Assembly: GCF_001625215.2 (NCBI RefSeq)
Contig: NC_030385.2
Span: 26,467,135 to 26,531,134, forward strand
Reading direction: 5' to 3'
DNA length: 64,000 nt
Source of the DNA: Daucus carota subsp. sativus
Lineage: Eukaryota; Streptophyta; Magnoliopsida; Apiales; Apiaceae
Positions 1 to 14,118 of the stretch are shown piece by piece (positions within the stretch are counted from its first letter, which is position 1; each line of letters opens with the position of its first letter). The translations under genes were made by a program, and so were the position numbers. The notes beneath the pieces were generated by a model. It did no database searches. It was given only the letters and a program-made list of their open reading frames with translations, and was not told the origin of the DNA.

Positions 1-220
1 GCTTCCATGATCAGTTTTTTGCAGGTTTTGGTACCATGGAAACCTGTTTTTTGCACCATTACTCCAAAATAAGGAAAATTTTCTTAAACTTCTTAAAATT
101 CATAGAATTTAATACTAATTAATAAATTCTTACAAAACCTTAAAGATTCACACAAATTAGCCAATTCTTACAAATTCATACAAAATAAGGAATTCTTACA
201 AATTCATACAATTCGTTAAA

Positions 221-1022
221 TTAATTAAAAATGCCTAGGAGATTAGAGTAGCCAATGGAAAGTTGATGGTGAGGGGTTTTGTCCATGCTAATGAAACAAG
301 TCGCTTGATACAACACCAAAATACTTCCCTCGCAAACCTCTCCGGTCGTGATCATTGGATGATCCTTCGTGTCATCACCAAGCGAAACTTGAATAGACTC
401 GGACCCGTCATAAAATCTAAATTTGGCAAGAAGAAACGGATTAGGCATATGATCAAGTTTTTCCGTTTGCAAATTATGTACGAACCCCTTCACATATGCG
501 ATACGAAATTGATCTTTTTGGTACGTGATTCACGGGGCCTCAAATTGTTTATCTGAGCAATTTGTTCGCAATTGACAACTTCGCCTCCATCCCAATGATG
601 TGGAACGAAACGCTTGTCTTTGTCCAAAGCGTCTCGTCGCAAAAGCCTAATACGAATGAAATACGATGGCGGGCATCTCCTTGCCTTTGCCTCCATTTCT
701 CCACTAGCAATCCCTGTACAAGCTTCGTTCCATCTTCTCTCTCGTTCAATTTCTTCTTCCGGAGGGTATAAGTTGAATCCTCTTCTTCAACCACGGAAGC
801 CTCTATCAAAAAGCCGTTCGCGTACGATGAACCATCTAATGCGAACCGGTCATTAATGTCAACCATATCATTGTCCAACCGCTCTATAATGTCCAGCATC
901 TCATTGTCCGACGGTGTGGACCAAGAACGGAACCAACTTTCAATCAAAGCCTCCTCCGATGGTGAAAGAGTATCACTAACATGAGTAAGTATGTCACTAA
1001 TGTCAGAAAGGTCTCCTTCCAT
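221..1022 (-). pseudogene. Unrecognised fragmented coding region
   Basis: I do not recognise this protein. The minus strand holds a 157-codon frame starting at 1022 with an acidic beginning (MEGDLSDISDILTHVSDTLS), then a basic stretch (LRKKKLNEREDG) and a run rich in Trp, Arg and Gln. A second open frame at 490-696 overlaps its end, and a third lies at 221-493, so the region reads as one decayed gene with frame breaks or as several exons. It lies downstream of, and on the same strand as, the broken FAR1-type gene, separated from it by a minisatellite and an inserted element. It could be a second gene of the same large transposon or a captured fragment. No catalytic motif is visible and there is no clear start context. 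Confidence 0.3.
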
Positions 1023-1176
1023 ATTTCACCTACATTTTACAAAACAAATAAAATCATATGAAATCATATAAAATTAAATAAAATCACATAAGATCATAAT
1101 TATATGAAATCAAATAAAATCATATAAAATCACATAAAATCACATAAAATCAAATCAAATAAAATCATATAAAATC

Positions 1177-2352
1177 GGGAAAATAGATTTTTTTGCCACT
1201 CAACTTATAGTGTTTTTAGAAACTTGCCACCTAACTATATTTTGTTTCCTTTTACTCACTAATGTTAGGTTTGGATCTTTTTTTAGCCACCAATTTAGGT
1301 TCGGATTTGATTACTACCATTATCATAATTTTATTTGTCACTAAACTTATTGCTTCTTTAGAAATTAACCACTCAACTATAATTTTTTTTATTTTACTCA
1401 CTACTGTTAGGTTCATTTTTTTTGTCACTGAAATTAGGTTTGGATTTGATCATTAGCATTACATTAATTCTGTCTAGCATTATTAAAATATAGTGGTAGT
1501 CTGTAATAATATTTTGATGATTTAGTATATGTCTGTATCTTTATATATAGTATTTTTTTATGTCTCCAACGTCGTTTACCTTGGGCGATAAGAATTTTAC
1601 ACGCATTTTATGGCTTTTAAAAAACTACTTTCATAAATAATTTTACTTTTGTCATCCGAATATAAATTCAGCGTTTGAATTTCTATACACAAAAAAATCA
1701 CAAAAATAAGTTATGAAACTATATTTTATAAGAGCCTTAAAATACGTGCTAAGCAGTAGAAAAAGTTGTAAACTAATGAGAGGGATGGAGGGAGTATTAA
1801 TAATAATAAAATGATGCATTATAGAGGGCAATCATCGAAAATTAAATTAACCTCTCTATTTATTTATCTTGAAAATTGTAATAAGATAAAATTATTAAAA
1901 TTTATGAAGATAAATTTGAGAGAGATTTTAGACTGAGCTAGTCGATTGAAACTTTAATAGCGAAAGAAGATGCATCATATCACTCAATTACACTTCACTT
2001 TATCTTATCAGGGAAGGTGAATTGTTTGAATTCATTGATTTCATATTCATGATTTATTGAATTTTTAGAATTCTAATTACGATTTTTCCTGGTTTTAATT
2101 TTTCATCGGCTCGTTTTATATTATTATTGTTATATATAAAGATATAAACATACGACACATCATCAAAATATTACATACTATAAATGATGCTACAAAGATT
2201 ATCATAATGCTAGTAATCAAATCCGAACCTAAATTGGTGGCTAAAATAAGATCCAAACCTAACATAAGTGACTAAAAGGAAAAAAAAAAAGTAGTTGGGT
2301 GGCAAGTTAATAAAAACACTTTAAGTTGAGGGGCAAAAAAATCTATATTCCC
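1177..2352. mobile_element. Non-autonomous Mutator-like element (MULE), 1176 bp
   Basis: Both ends carry long inverted repeats. The left end starts GGGAAAATAGATTTTTTTGC and the complement of the right end starts GGGAATATAGATTTTTTTGC; similarity extends for about 150 bp (1177 to about 1320 against about 2205 to 2352). The 9 bases TATAAAATC flank the element at 1168-1176 and 2353-2361, the target duplication size of Mutator elements. The host array is rich in this word, so the duplication alone would be weak, but with the termini it is convincing. There is no coding capacity. A degenerate Stowaway-like insert lies at about 1561-1794. A related terminus is at about 63480-63636. Confidence 0.85.
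1561..1794. mobile_element. Degenerate Stowaway-like MITE inside the MULE
   Basis: The right end reads GGGATGGAGGGAGTATTA, the usual Stowaway terminus followed by TA. The left end (TATGTCTCCAACGTC) is diverged. The middle shows the weak self-complementarity of these elements. Its position inside the MULE makes it either a younger insertion or an old passenger. Confidence 0.45.
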
Positions 2353-2533
2353 TATAAAATCACATAAAATCATATAAAATCACATAAAATCATATAAAAT
2401 CAAATAAATTCACATAAGATTATAATTATATGAAATCATATAAAAACCTAAAAAACAATATAAAATCACATAAAATCATATAAAACTGTAGTAATAAAAA
2501 AAAGTTACATTTGAGAACTATGAATATGTTCAT

Positions 2534-4988
2534 CTAACTTTTTGCAAGTCCGTATGTCATGGCCTTCTTCATTACATTTTTTGCATTTCCTCTTTTTTTA
2601 CTAAGGGCTTCAATTGGATTTTTGAAACGTTGTGGCTTCTTCCTACCCTTTGTTTGAGACACTATAGGGTCAAATACCGGGTCGTTCAAGCCATCACCAA
2701 TATTTTCTTCAATGGGAATCTCAGTACTTGTACTAGGAACAACATCAACGCCTATTTTCTCAAAATTTGCAATTTCTCGATTCATCACCTCTAGGGCATA
2801 CTCATATCTTTCTTTCGAAACCATGCTACTATGACAAAAACTCATTGTTAACAAGGTCATATGGTTGAATCTTTGAGTTGGTGTCAAGTCTGTAGATGTT
2901 GGATCATCGCAAGCGGTAGCATACAGTAGCATACCATCTACCCTATTAGCATCTCTCGTCCAACGACGCTTAATAAATGTAACTGGTAGTTTGCCAACAT
3001 TTTTCTTGTTTAAAACGGCAATGATATGTCGACACGGGATTCCCAAATGTTCATACATTCGACACACACAAGTTCCCGTTAGGGCCACTTTGTTGAACTT
3101 TACTTCATACATTGTTCTTTTGTCAACTTCGGTGAGGGGTCTAAAACACCTATAATTTGTGACTTCATCCCCTAACGTGAGGTGATCTTTATCTTTCTCC
3201 ACAAAGTATTTAGAAGCTTCTACCAATTGAACTTGAAATTGGCGAAACATCTCCTTCGTATACACGGAGGCCCCGTCTAGTTCCAAAGCCGTCTTCAACC
3301 TCATGTAACGGGTTTTATTCTTCGTGTCATTATCCTCCTCCTTCTCCCGCATGAATTGTCTTTCGATAGCTTTTTGAGCGTTCTCAACAAATTCCTTCAA
3401 ACCCGTACAAGAACTAACATAGCTATCAAAGAATGCATTCATTCCCTCACTCCTCGATGTAGTGTTCTGACCCGCAGAGAATGTACTCTTAGTGTACGCC
3501 GAGATCCATTTCTCCTTCAACAAATACAATCCTTGCAACCATGAATGACTTTTCAAATAATACTTCACCACTAAATGGTTCCACCTTTCCTCAAAAATTT
3601 CTTCAGTCAGTGAATGGTATATGCATTTGTTGAAATCCACTTTGAATGTTCCCGGATGCTTCATATAAAGGGTGTTCAATTTCTCCGGGAATTTTTGGCT
3701 AATATGTCAAGAACACAACAAATGTCGAGTTTGGGGTAGTATGGATGCCATTGCCCCAGCCATTGCTTGATCTTGGTCTGTGATTATAGCGTTCGGGTGT
3801 TTATCGCCAACCGCTTCAAGACACGTCCTTAGCAACCATTCAAAACTAGACTTTACTTCATCCCGCATGAGTGCAAACCCGAACAAAACACATTGGTAAT
3901 GATGGTTGACCCCTGTAAAAGGTACAAATGGCATGGCATACCTATTCGTTCGGTATGTCGTATCAAATCGACAACATCTCCAAAATTACTATAGGCCATC
4001 AAACATTTAGGATCCACCCAAACTAGATTTTTCAAATGGTGTTCTCCATCCACTTAAGTTTTCGCAAAAAACTTCCCGCCGCTTTCTTCTTTTAGACGAC
4101 TTAACAAATCCAATCCCGCTTGAGCGTCACTAACTTGTATCTTTTTCTTCCGCTCATCCCGCACCACATTCCTAATATTTTGACTGCCAAAACCAACATT
4201 ACTAACTCCACCTTGTATATTGCTAAAAAGACTCATGATTTGGCTAGGGCGAACACCCGACACATTTAACGTTTTTATAAGATTTTTTGCTGCAACCGTC
4301 ACATGTCTCTCCCGTTGAATCAAACTCATCTTACTAGGAGATACAACATCATGATTGTGTTCTAATTCAAGTGTTGTCAACTCCCAATAATCTTTTTTTC
4401 TCTTCTTCACAACAAACATCCTCACCTTACAACCACTTCTAGGAAGTTTATCCCGACGACGTGTGCCCTTACTAGTATCTACACATACTTCATCATCCAT
4501 AACATTTTTGTCTTTATTTTCACCCGCTAGTCTACAAACAAACATCCGCGCACATATTTCATCAACTTGTGCCCATTTTTGTGTTTGTTGTATTTTAACG
4601 GAAAACCCATTTTTAAGGGCATATGCCCTAATAAATCCTTCCGCGGCCTCTAAATTATCAAATCTTTGATTTAAATACGGGACCTCTATATTTATATTTT
4701 TTCATATGCATCATCTACTCCTTTACCATCACTCTCTACATTGTCATCAACCTCGTCATCACCACTAACAACATTAAGATCATCAATACCATCATCATCC
4801 GCACTAAAATATTTTCTATCATGAACAATCTTTTCATCATCTTTCAAATCAATAAACACCCGATCTACAACACTATCAACCTTAACAACATCATCTACAT
4901 TTATTGAATCATTATTATCAACTATTTTTACTTTCTTTCTAGGAACAAAATCTTGAAACAAAGAATCCGCCATAATATAACACTCCAA
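2534..4988 (-). pseudogene. FAR1/FHY3-type MULE-transposase-like gene, disabled
   Basis: Reading from 4973, an acidic leader starting MADSLFQDFVPRKKVKIVD is followed by a FAR1 DNA-binding region (about 4690-4300; FSVKIQQTQKW, then Cys and ELEHNHDVV), a MULE transposase domain (MPFVPFTGVNHHYQCVLFG, then IITDQDQAMAGAM) and a SWIM zinc finger (CVCRMYEHLGIPCRH, about 3045-3090). The frame is broken at least four times: a shift at an A-run near 4695, an in-frame TAA at 4054-4056, a one-base shift near 3970 after FGDVV, and TGA at 3707-3709 where the family has Trp (LCSWHIS). The last 381 codons (2534-3679) are open. FAR1-RELATED host factors share this layout, so it is either a dead transposase or a dead FRS gene. 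Introns could hide one lesion but not all of them. Confidence 0.85.
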
Positions 4989-5169
4989 AACAAGTAAACA
5001 ACTAGAATAGAGTTAAAAATTACCACAAACTTGATTGGGCAATTGCTTTTTTTAGCTCCCAAGATCAACCCTAATTTTTTTAGCTCTGAGATTGCTTTTT
5101 TTGTGTTTGAGGAAAGTGAGATCAACTGACCTAGTACGTGGTGTTATGGGATCAAAGCTCTGTGCTTCC

Positions 5170-5385
5170 AGTGTTTTTTTAGCGCTAAACGACAAAAAAA
5201 TATCTAACCGTCCAGCGCGTTTTTAGCGCTGGACGACAGACGTCCAGCGGTAGAAAAGCGCTGAACGGTTTTAAAATCGTGGCCGTTGATTCGCCTATCG
5301 GACGGCTGAAATGGTGTGTGTTCGTTAAAGGTCCCCCAACAATTGATTGCTGGGGACCTAGACCTGGACCCTTCCTTGACATTTG
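5170..5385. repeat. GC-rich block of AGCGCTGGACG-like motifs and a GGGGACC palindrome
   Basis: Several copies of the word GCGCTNNACG and its complement (AGCGCTAAACGAC, CCGTCCAGCGCG, AGCGCTGGACGACAG, AAGCGCTGAACGG) lie in about 110 bp. They are followed by a palindrome at about 5329-5359 (GGTCCCCC, spacer, GGGGACC). This is much richer in GC than its surroundings and lies just 5' of the FAR1-type pseudogene. It resembles subterminal repeats of a DNA transposon, but no terminus with a target duplication was found. A looser relative lies at 17160-17340. Confidence 0.4.
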
Positions 5386-5421
5386 TAACTATTAATTATT
5401 TTGTTATGTCAGTATTCAATA

Positions 5422-5633
5422 CTCCCTATGTCCCATAAGAGTCATGTAACTTGAGGTATACATAAATATACTTGTACATATTATTTTTTAAGCTTTTTTT
5501 TTTAATAAAAGTTTAATATCTATATTTTAATATAGAAAAAAAATTGAAAAATAATATGTAAAAATATGTTTTTTTACATCTCAAATTACCTGTTAAAAAT
5601 CAAAACGACTTATTACGGGCTAACGGAGCAGAA
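5422..5633. mobile_element. Stowaway-like MITE, diverged
   Basis: The left end is TA then CTCCCTATGTCCCATAAGAG, with a diverged complementary right end near 5633 followed by TA. The middle contains the long inverted AT-rich arms typical of the family (TTTTAATAAAAG against AAAAATTGAAAAATAATATG). Confidence 0.55.
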
Positions 5634-6129
5634 TACCTCGGAGGCTCCAGCTGGTTCATGTTTAGGGTTTCGATAATATAAAAAATTGGAACAAAGTAAA
5701 AGGATGTATCCTCTTTTTATATATAAAAAATTCTATATAAAAAATATACTTGGTTCTACTGTCATTCAATAAAATATATCTTTTAACTAGAAATATGATT
5801 AAAATTTAATTTTAAATTTTGATCATTTTTTGATATTCAAAATCTGAATTATATTGAAACATGATGAAATATTTTTTTTATCATTTTTAAACCTTTATTA
5901 TCAAAATTATTTATATTTTAATAATAAAATAAAATAAGAGGTGATAATTTTTAGCATATAAATATTTAGAAAAATTATATTAAATAATTTTTCCAATCAC
6001 GCGAAAGGCGTTTTTTATCCAGTAACAATTGAAAAAAAAAATGATTTTTAAGGGTGCAGCTGTGCATGTAAATGAGTCGATTGATATCCATCGTCAACCG
6101 GGATCGTTGGATGACACGTACACACACAA

Positions 6130-7024
6130 ACACAAATACACAATAATATATATCTCTAGCGCCTACCTAAAGCTTAGAGCTTCGCTTGATAATAAAGCTG
6201 CACACTAAGACCCCTTCTCCATACCAAACACAACTGCATCCCCCTCGTTTTTGTTTCCCCCAATTCGGTAATCGCCTCTCCCTCTCTCCCTCTCCCTCTC
6301 TCTCTCGCTCTCGCTCTCTCTGTATAATTGTATGCTTTTGTCGATTTTTAATTTTTATCTGTGTAGTTCATTATTGTTGATTGTGCTTTCTTCTCTTTTT
6401 TTTTTTGATTAATCATATTTAATTGGAACATGATTTTTTGGATTGTTTTGATTCATAGATTTATATATGTCATCTTGAGATAGGTAAGGTTTAAACGCGA
6501 ACCCTTTGATTTTGATGTTGTGCAAATTTGATATTATGTTTTTTCTTTCTCAAGATTTTGCGCTGTTTATAAATTTGATGTAATTTTAATTGGCTGAACA
6601 TAACATAGCAAGATTGTACTAGTGATTCATCTCATCGGTTGTGGCCCCACAGTGGCTCTCTATTACAAGTTTGTTAGAAATAATGATCAAGACCAGTAGT
6701 GGAACAAGGGCTGAGAGAGCCCACGATGAAAATATTTTTTGATTTATAATAGCTGAAGGAAGTTTAAAAATTTTCTTTTTGTTTTTAATAAAAAAATGAA
6801 GGTTTAATATAAATTTCTCTATTTATTTTTGAATTCTGGGGCTGTAGTCTGTTAAGACTGATTTGGGGGCGGGGTGCGGTAAAATATTGTTCTTGATTGT
6901 GTCTGTACAAATGTTCATGAATTTGGGTCGTGTCTCTCTTTTTTGCCCTCACTTGTAACCAAAGGTAATCTTGTAAACGACTTGTATTGATATTGCTCGT
7001 TTTGAAGTGTAGTGGAACCCAGTG
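6130..7024 (+). promoter_or_regulatory. Leader of the E2 gene with CT-rich tract and probable 5' UTR intron
   Basis: A dense CT tract at about 6270-6325 lies next to a good donor (TTCG/GTAATCGCC, GT at 6268). An acceptor (GAAGTGTAG) at 7011-7012 lies 12 bp before the E2 start codon. An intron of about 745 bp in the leader is therefore likely, as is common in plant ubiquitin-pathway genes. The transcription start is not determined; it probably lies near 6130-6200. Confidence 0.5.
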
Positions 7025-9153
<2,129 letters not shown>

Positions 9154-10913
9154 AAGGGAGCATACAAATGTTTGTTCTGAATGTGGTTATCAACTTATTA
9201 TGCTAGTAATAAATAAAAACCAGTCTTAACTTACAAAAATGTTGGTCTGTTTTGTTGACTGTTGTTCTTGGAGGAGGTCCTATATAATAGTGTTAATTTA
9301 AAACCTGTAGATGTTTGTTTCTTTGAGGTGGCAAAGTGCATACGTTTGTTTGCATATATCTTTCAAATCCTTGGGTGGTAGTATTAGATGGATGTGATGT
9401 GGTTAACCTCATAGTTATTTTTGTCGGTTAGTGCTCGGATATGCTATTTTTTTTTTATGATATTTGAAATGACCGACTCAATGGCTACTTATCTTTAAGC
9501 AATGCTCTAATCAGTTGCCAGAGTGACTATTTGTTCAGTTTCAATGTCTGTGAACTGTGAAATTGATAGTGCTGAAAGGGTTGATAATAGAGAGCTTCTA
9601 TCATGATATTAATAATATAATTACTATTATGTTAAGATGATGAAAACGTGGTATACTTTATTTGGGTCACATGGGTAGTTATTTCCAAAATGAGGGAAGA
9701 ATTTGGAAAGAACTCTTGTAAGTTCCATTTTGATTTATTTTCATGGTGGTTTTGAAACTCTAGCATATTCTGTGTTGAATTTATGGTTTTGTGTTTGCCT
9801 AGTAGCTTTTATAGTTATAATAATTCGGCACTTGCAAGTTGCTATTAGGCAATCAGTTCATTAGAAGGATAGCTAAAGTGTTGAGTGCTATATGTAAAGC
9901 TAAAAGCCCACCTCAACAAGAAGGGTTAGCTGGGCTGGGCTATAATATTATGTGGTTCACTTAAATGGGCCTTATGTGTGCTGTGTTCAATCTTTTAGTG
10001 TTCTATCCTTATCTGTTTTGTCTTTCTTTATCTGCCAGTGTTCCAGTGACAACCAATTTAACTTTAGATTTCAGTTGATATATTCAACTTGGCTGTTGAA
10101 CTATTTGTATAGTATTGTGGTGGTTTTCAAACTCCACATGTCTAACTCCGTGAGTAGTGGAATTTTGTGAAATCATATCAAGTAGAATTTCCAGGTCTGT
10201 TTTCTAATGTGTATGGAGTTTGGCGTGCAGTGGGAAGACAGAAGGGACCACCGACATGGGCTAGGGTCAGTAGAAATAATGTGCTACTCCCCACATGTTC
10301 CGTTATATGCTCTGTGCTCCTGTGAATTCCATCCTCTTGAAATAAAACTCGCAATTTTCTTGTAAGCTATATGAATTACGGGTAAAGGATCTTTACCCTA
10401 TTGTTATGCTCTTTCGTTTACTCTTCAGTGTGAGTGCTTTATCCTTGTCGGGTCAAGACGTCTAGTTATATTCCCTGTGCCCACGGTCTCGTGAAGATTA
10501 TGAAAGCGTTGCATTTTGCTATAGGGTTATCCCCGCTCTCTTCAAAATTTCAGAAGACTAGATGGAGCAAAGGAAAACCTTAGATTGTAATTTTAGTCAC
10601 TGATAATGACGCAACTAACATGTGCAGAGGTTAGGACTACCGTTGTCTCTTCTGTTGGTTGCAAATGCGAGTTGGTGGTCCTTTTTTTTTTTTTTTTTTT
10701 GCAGCACAGAATGTGCATTATTAATTCACATACAGTGAGCTGCAAAAGAGGCCCTTGTAGGAACGTCCTTGTAGATCTCCATTCCGTCTTTAAATTTTTG
10801 TGAGATCTTGTTTCGTCAACTGATATGCCATCCTGTAGTCAAAAACTATCAACTATTACCATGATGTTGGGTCACTTTCACTTTTATGTGCTACATATTC
10901 ATGCCTTTTCATA
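9154..10913. other. Intergenic region without a recognised gene
   Basis: About 1.76 kb downstream of the E2 gene. Its first few hundred bases should include the E2 3' UTR. The rest has no long frame with recognisable protein features. A T-run lies at about 10682-10700. Confidence 0.5.
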
Positions 10914-11148
10914 CTCCCTCCGTCCCATTTTAACTGCTTTTGATTTTTTTACACGTATTTTAAGACGTTAAAAAAATCATATCTAATCATAGTTATTCTT
11001 TATAAAATTTATATGAAATAAAAGTTTAGAATCTAAACTTTTATTTGATATAAGAATTGAACTTTTTTATTGAGTGTAACTATTATTTTTTTACGTCTCA
11101 ATATACGTGTTAAAAAGTCAAACATCAGTTAAAATGGGACAGAGGGAG
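10914..11148. mobile_element. Stowaway-like MITE
   Basis: TA duplications at 10912-10913 and 11149-11150 surround CTCCCTCCGTCCCATTTTAA on the left and the complementary TTAAAATGGGACAGAGGGAG on the right. The whole 235 bp folds as a long hairpin. Confidence 0.9.
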
Positions 11149-11284
11149 TACCATTCGGCTTCTTGCACTAAAGTTCTGTTGATAATTTTTGGATCCCCTC
11201 GGTTACTGTTTCGTGGAGAACGTGATATTGTTTGAAATTCTATTCCAACAAAAGTAATAGTAGCATATATATATATGACACAAG

Positions 11285-11510
11285 TTATGTACACGGGTTA
11301 GACAATTTCGAGTCACAGGTCGTGTTCGTAATTCGGGTCGATTTCAAGTTAGGCTAAAATCACTAAAAATTGGATAAAACTGGAAATTGAAGTTTATAGA
11401 AATGAAATTCTAATTTCGGGTCGAACGGGTCACTTTCAGATTTTGTATGAGTAAATCAGGTTGCGGATTGGTCGGGTTTCGAGTCGGGTTTGGTATTGCC
11501 ACCTCTAATT
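11285..11510 (+). mobile_element. MITE-like repeat with GGGTGGCA terminus, copy 1 (diverged)
   Basis: Contains GTCGTGTTCGTAATTCGGGTCGATTTC and CTAAAATCACTAAAAATTGG and ends at GGTATTGCCACCTCTA. It is related to the repeats at 25087 and 62457. The terminal TAGGGGTGGCA-type word suggests a hAT-like origin, which is inference. Confidence 0.6.
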
Positions 11511-11724
11511 ATGTATAGATTACGATTGATATATGTTTTAGGCGGTGTCAGTAGAGAATACTTAGTTACAATATGTATAGATTATGATGGACATGCGGCT
11601 CAATTCTCAAACAGAGTTGGTCAAGCAGAGGTAGCAGATATTACGCTTCAAATTCTGATACTAATATGTACCACTTTGCTTAGAGAAAGGGGCGAAACTG
11701 GAAACATATCGTATATAAAAATTA

Positions 11725-12027
11725 CTCCCTCCGTCTTAATTTATAGGTCCATTTTGGAAAAAAAAATTGTCCCAAAATACTTGTCCCTCTCTTCTTTCAA
11801 TACAAATTTATCTACATATTAATTGTTATTTTTTTGAAACTCAACATTATTCTCATTTCTCAATGCACTAAATCCCTATAGTTATTGTGATTTTTTTGAA
11901 ACTCAACTATATTCTCACTTATCAATGCACTAATTAATGATACATGAGATAAGATTCTATCTAACCAACTTTTTTCTTAATATGCGTGTTTATTCCAAAA
12001 TGGACCTATAAATTGAGACGGAGGGAG
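11725..12027. mobile_element. Stowaway-like MITE, 303 bp
   Basis: TA at 11723-11724 and 12028-12029. The left end is CTCCCTCCGTCTTAATTTAT and the right end ATAAATTGAGACGGAGGGAG. The complementarity continues inward (GGTCCATTTTGG against CCAAAATGGACC). Two internal direct copies (about 11820 and 11880) of TTTTTTTGAAACTCAAC are also visible. Confidence 0.9.
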
Positions 12028-12664
12028 TAATAAACAGATTTGACTCTCATTCATTTGAGAAGTAGTAGAATAAATATTTATCACTAAAACATATAAGTCT
12101 CCGTATAGTGTCAAAAAAGAAAAAATAATGAAGTAATAATAGTGCATGTGAATAATATAGGTGTGGAGAGAAAAGGTTAAAAACGAGCAGGGGGGAATTG
12201 TCAACATCGAAAGGAGAGAGGAGAATTAAAGAAGTGGGGTATGGAATTCCAGAAATGCGCCATTGTAAATCGATAATGTAGAATGTAGGTAATTGTAGTC
12301 CGGCACAGTACTGTTTTGTTTGTCTCTGCCATCTTCTTAATGCATGCATGCCACTTTTCATTCTTTTGTTTTTCTCTCTGGCCTCTGCTATTGTTTAAAG
12401 CTGCTTCTCGATTATTTGACTTTTTGAGAATTGTAGTTTGTGTAGATTTGTTAGTACTGTAGTATTTTGGATTTTTTTTTTTTTACATTTTACAGTGGGG
12501 AACCATGGAGTTGGAGTTGAGGATTCTGTGGATTGGAAGATGAATGGAAAGTTATGGTTTTATGTTTTTTGGTAAGTTGCACGATTTCGGTTGATGAAAA
12601 CTTTGGAAAGTTATGGTTCTATAGGAAAAATAATTTTTTCCCCATGAAAAGTAATCAATTGGAG

Positions 12665-13025
12665 AAAGATTCTATGAAGACCACGTTTTCATCGGAGACT
12701 TTGGAGATCACTTGTATTCTATCACTATTTCATTGAAAATGTTGAAAATTATTTATGCTAAACAAGCTAAACATGTATGTTCTGCAAGATCAACAAATGT
12801 TCTGCACACTAAATATGATTTTGTAAAATAATATGTTTTTTTAATGTTTTATTTGCCAAATGTATAAAATTTGCAAGGTTATCAATAAAATAATGATATT
12901 TGTAGAACATGATTCGAAAAATAATACGTTTTGCAATATTTTCATGGAATATTTTAGTTGCAGTACATAAGTCGTCACCAAGTCTCCAATGAAAACGTGG
13001 TCTCCATAGAACTTATCTCATGTTA
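12665..13025. mobile_element. Small element with TTCTATGGAGACCACG inverted ends
   Basis: The left arm at about 12670-12710 contains AGACCACGTTTTCATCGGAG. The right arm at about 12975-13015 is its complement with few changes (CCAATGAAAACGTGGTCTCC). The interior is AT-rich with no coding frame. A target duplication was not settled. It is probably a MITE; the superfamily is unknown. Confidence 0.5.
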
Positions 13026-13552
13026 ATTATATTCCCTTGATGTCTGTAATATAGATCATCTAATTTGTTAACTACATTTTTTAAATTTTTTGATCATATA
13101 ACTGAAATCATTTTTTCTGAAATTGTTTATAAAAATATATGACTAATATTATAGTTCGGAAAAATTCTGAAAACATTAATTTTAACATTTTGTTCGAAGA
13201 ATATTAATATGTGCCAAAAGATAAGGCAAATTGTAATCAATCCTCTCTGACAAAACTTTCGTTTTAGCACGCTGCCCGGGCTTTGGGAATGGTATACACT
13301 TCCAAATTGAGTGTGAGAAGGGCTGAAGGGAAGTGTATATTTTTGGAGAAATCAGCAGCCTCGAAAGAATAGAGGCTGCTATTCGGAACGATAGAGATGA
13401 AGAAGAATATGTGTGTAAGCGTGAGACACATGCCTGAAAATGAATATCCGTGGAGCAGGAAGGGCGATCTCTTTTCAGGTGGCAGCAGTTAAACTTTTTA
13501 TAAACAAAGTAAAGAATGTAAATGGTACACAGATGATACATACAAACACTAA

Positions 13553-13800
13553 GTGGGCGTTTGGGTGAACTTAAAATAAGTGCTTTTTGCTTAAAGTAAA
13601 GAAGTGGAGTAGAAGTTAGAAGCAAATTGGGACTTATAAGTGGTTAAAGTGTTTGGTAAATAAACAAAAATCTTGAAACAAAAGCTAACATTCCTAACTT
13701 TTTATAAGTGCTTCTTGACTTTTTACACAAATGGTATGAATAAGTGCTTCTAACTTATAAACCCAGAATTCGGGCTTTTAAGCCCTCCCCAAACACCCCC
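13553..13800. mobile_element. PIF/Harbinger (Tourist)-like MITE
   Basis: TAA flanks the element at 13550-13552 and 13801-13803. The left end is GTGGGCGTTTGGG and the complement of the right end is GGGGGTGTTTGGGG. The interior holds repeated ATAAGTGCTT words in both orientations. A 3-bp TAA duplication fits PIF/Harbinger. Confidence 0.75.
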
Positions 13801-14118
13801 TAAATTTGGTGTGCTCATCGTAACAGCCTTCTTTTTTTTTTTTTTCAGGGTCTACATACTCGTAGATGAGTTGTATCATAGATACAATAGCCGCATCAGG
13901 GATTTCCTTCATCTAAAAAAATTTATCATCTAACCGAAAGATACACAATGTTATCTCCGGACATTTAGATAATAAGATTTTAAAAACTGATAGGAAAACC
14001 CATAAAGTCTTTTTCCATGGTCCTGAAAATCAAAGCAAAAATAAAGAGAAACACAAGAATGATAATATAAGAAATTAATATTTTTTTATAGATTTTATAG
14101 TGGGTCAATGACCATGTA

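Larger units (their letters stand above)
1040..2487. repeat. 10-bp minisatellite, AAAATCAYAT-like, interrupted by a transposon
   Basis: Degenerate copies of AAAATCATAT / AAAATCACAT run from about 1040 to 1176 and resume from 2353 to about 2487. The two halves are one array split by the Mutator-like element at 1177-2352. A related looser repeat (TTCTTACAAATTCATACAAA) lies at about 125-215. Confidence 0.75.

Noticed and set aside
13182..13625. 147-codon minus-strand ORF
   Set aside because: It has no recognisable domain, overlaps the start of a MITE and shows no splice context; probably chance.
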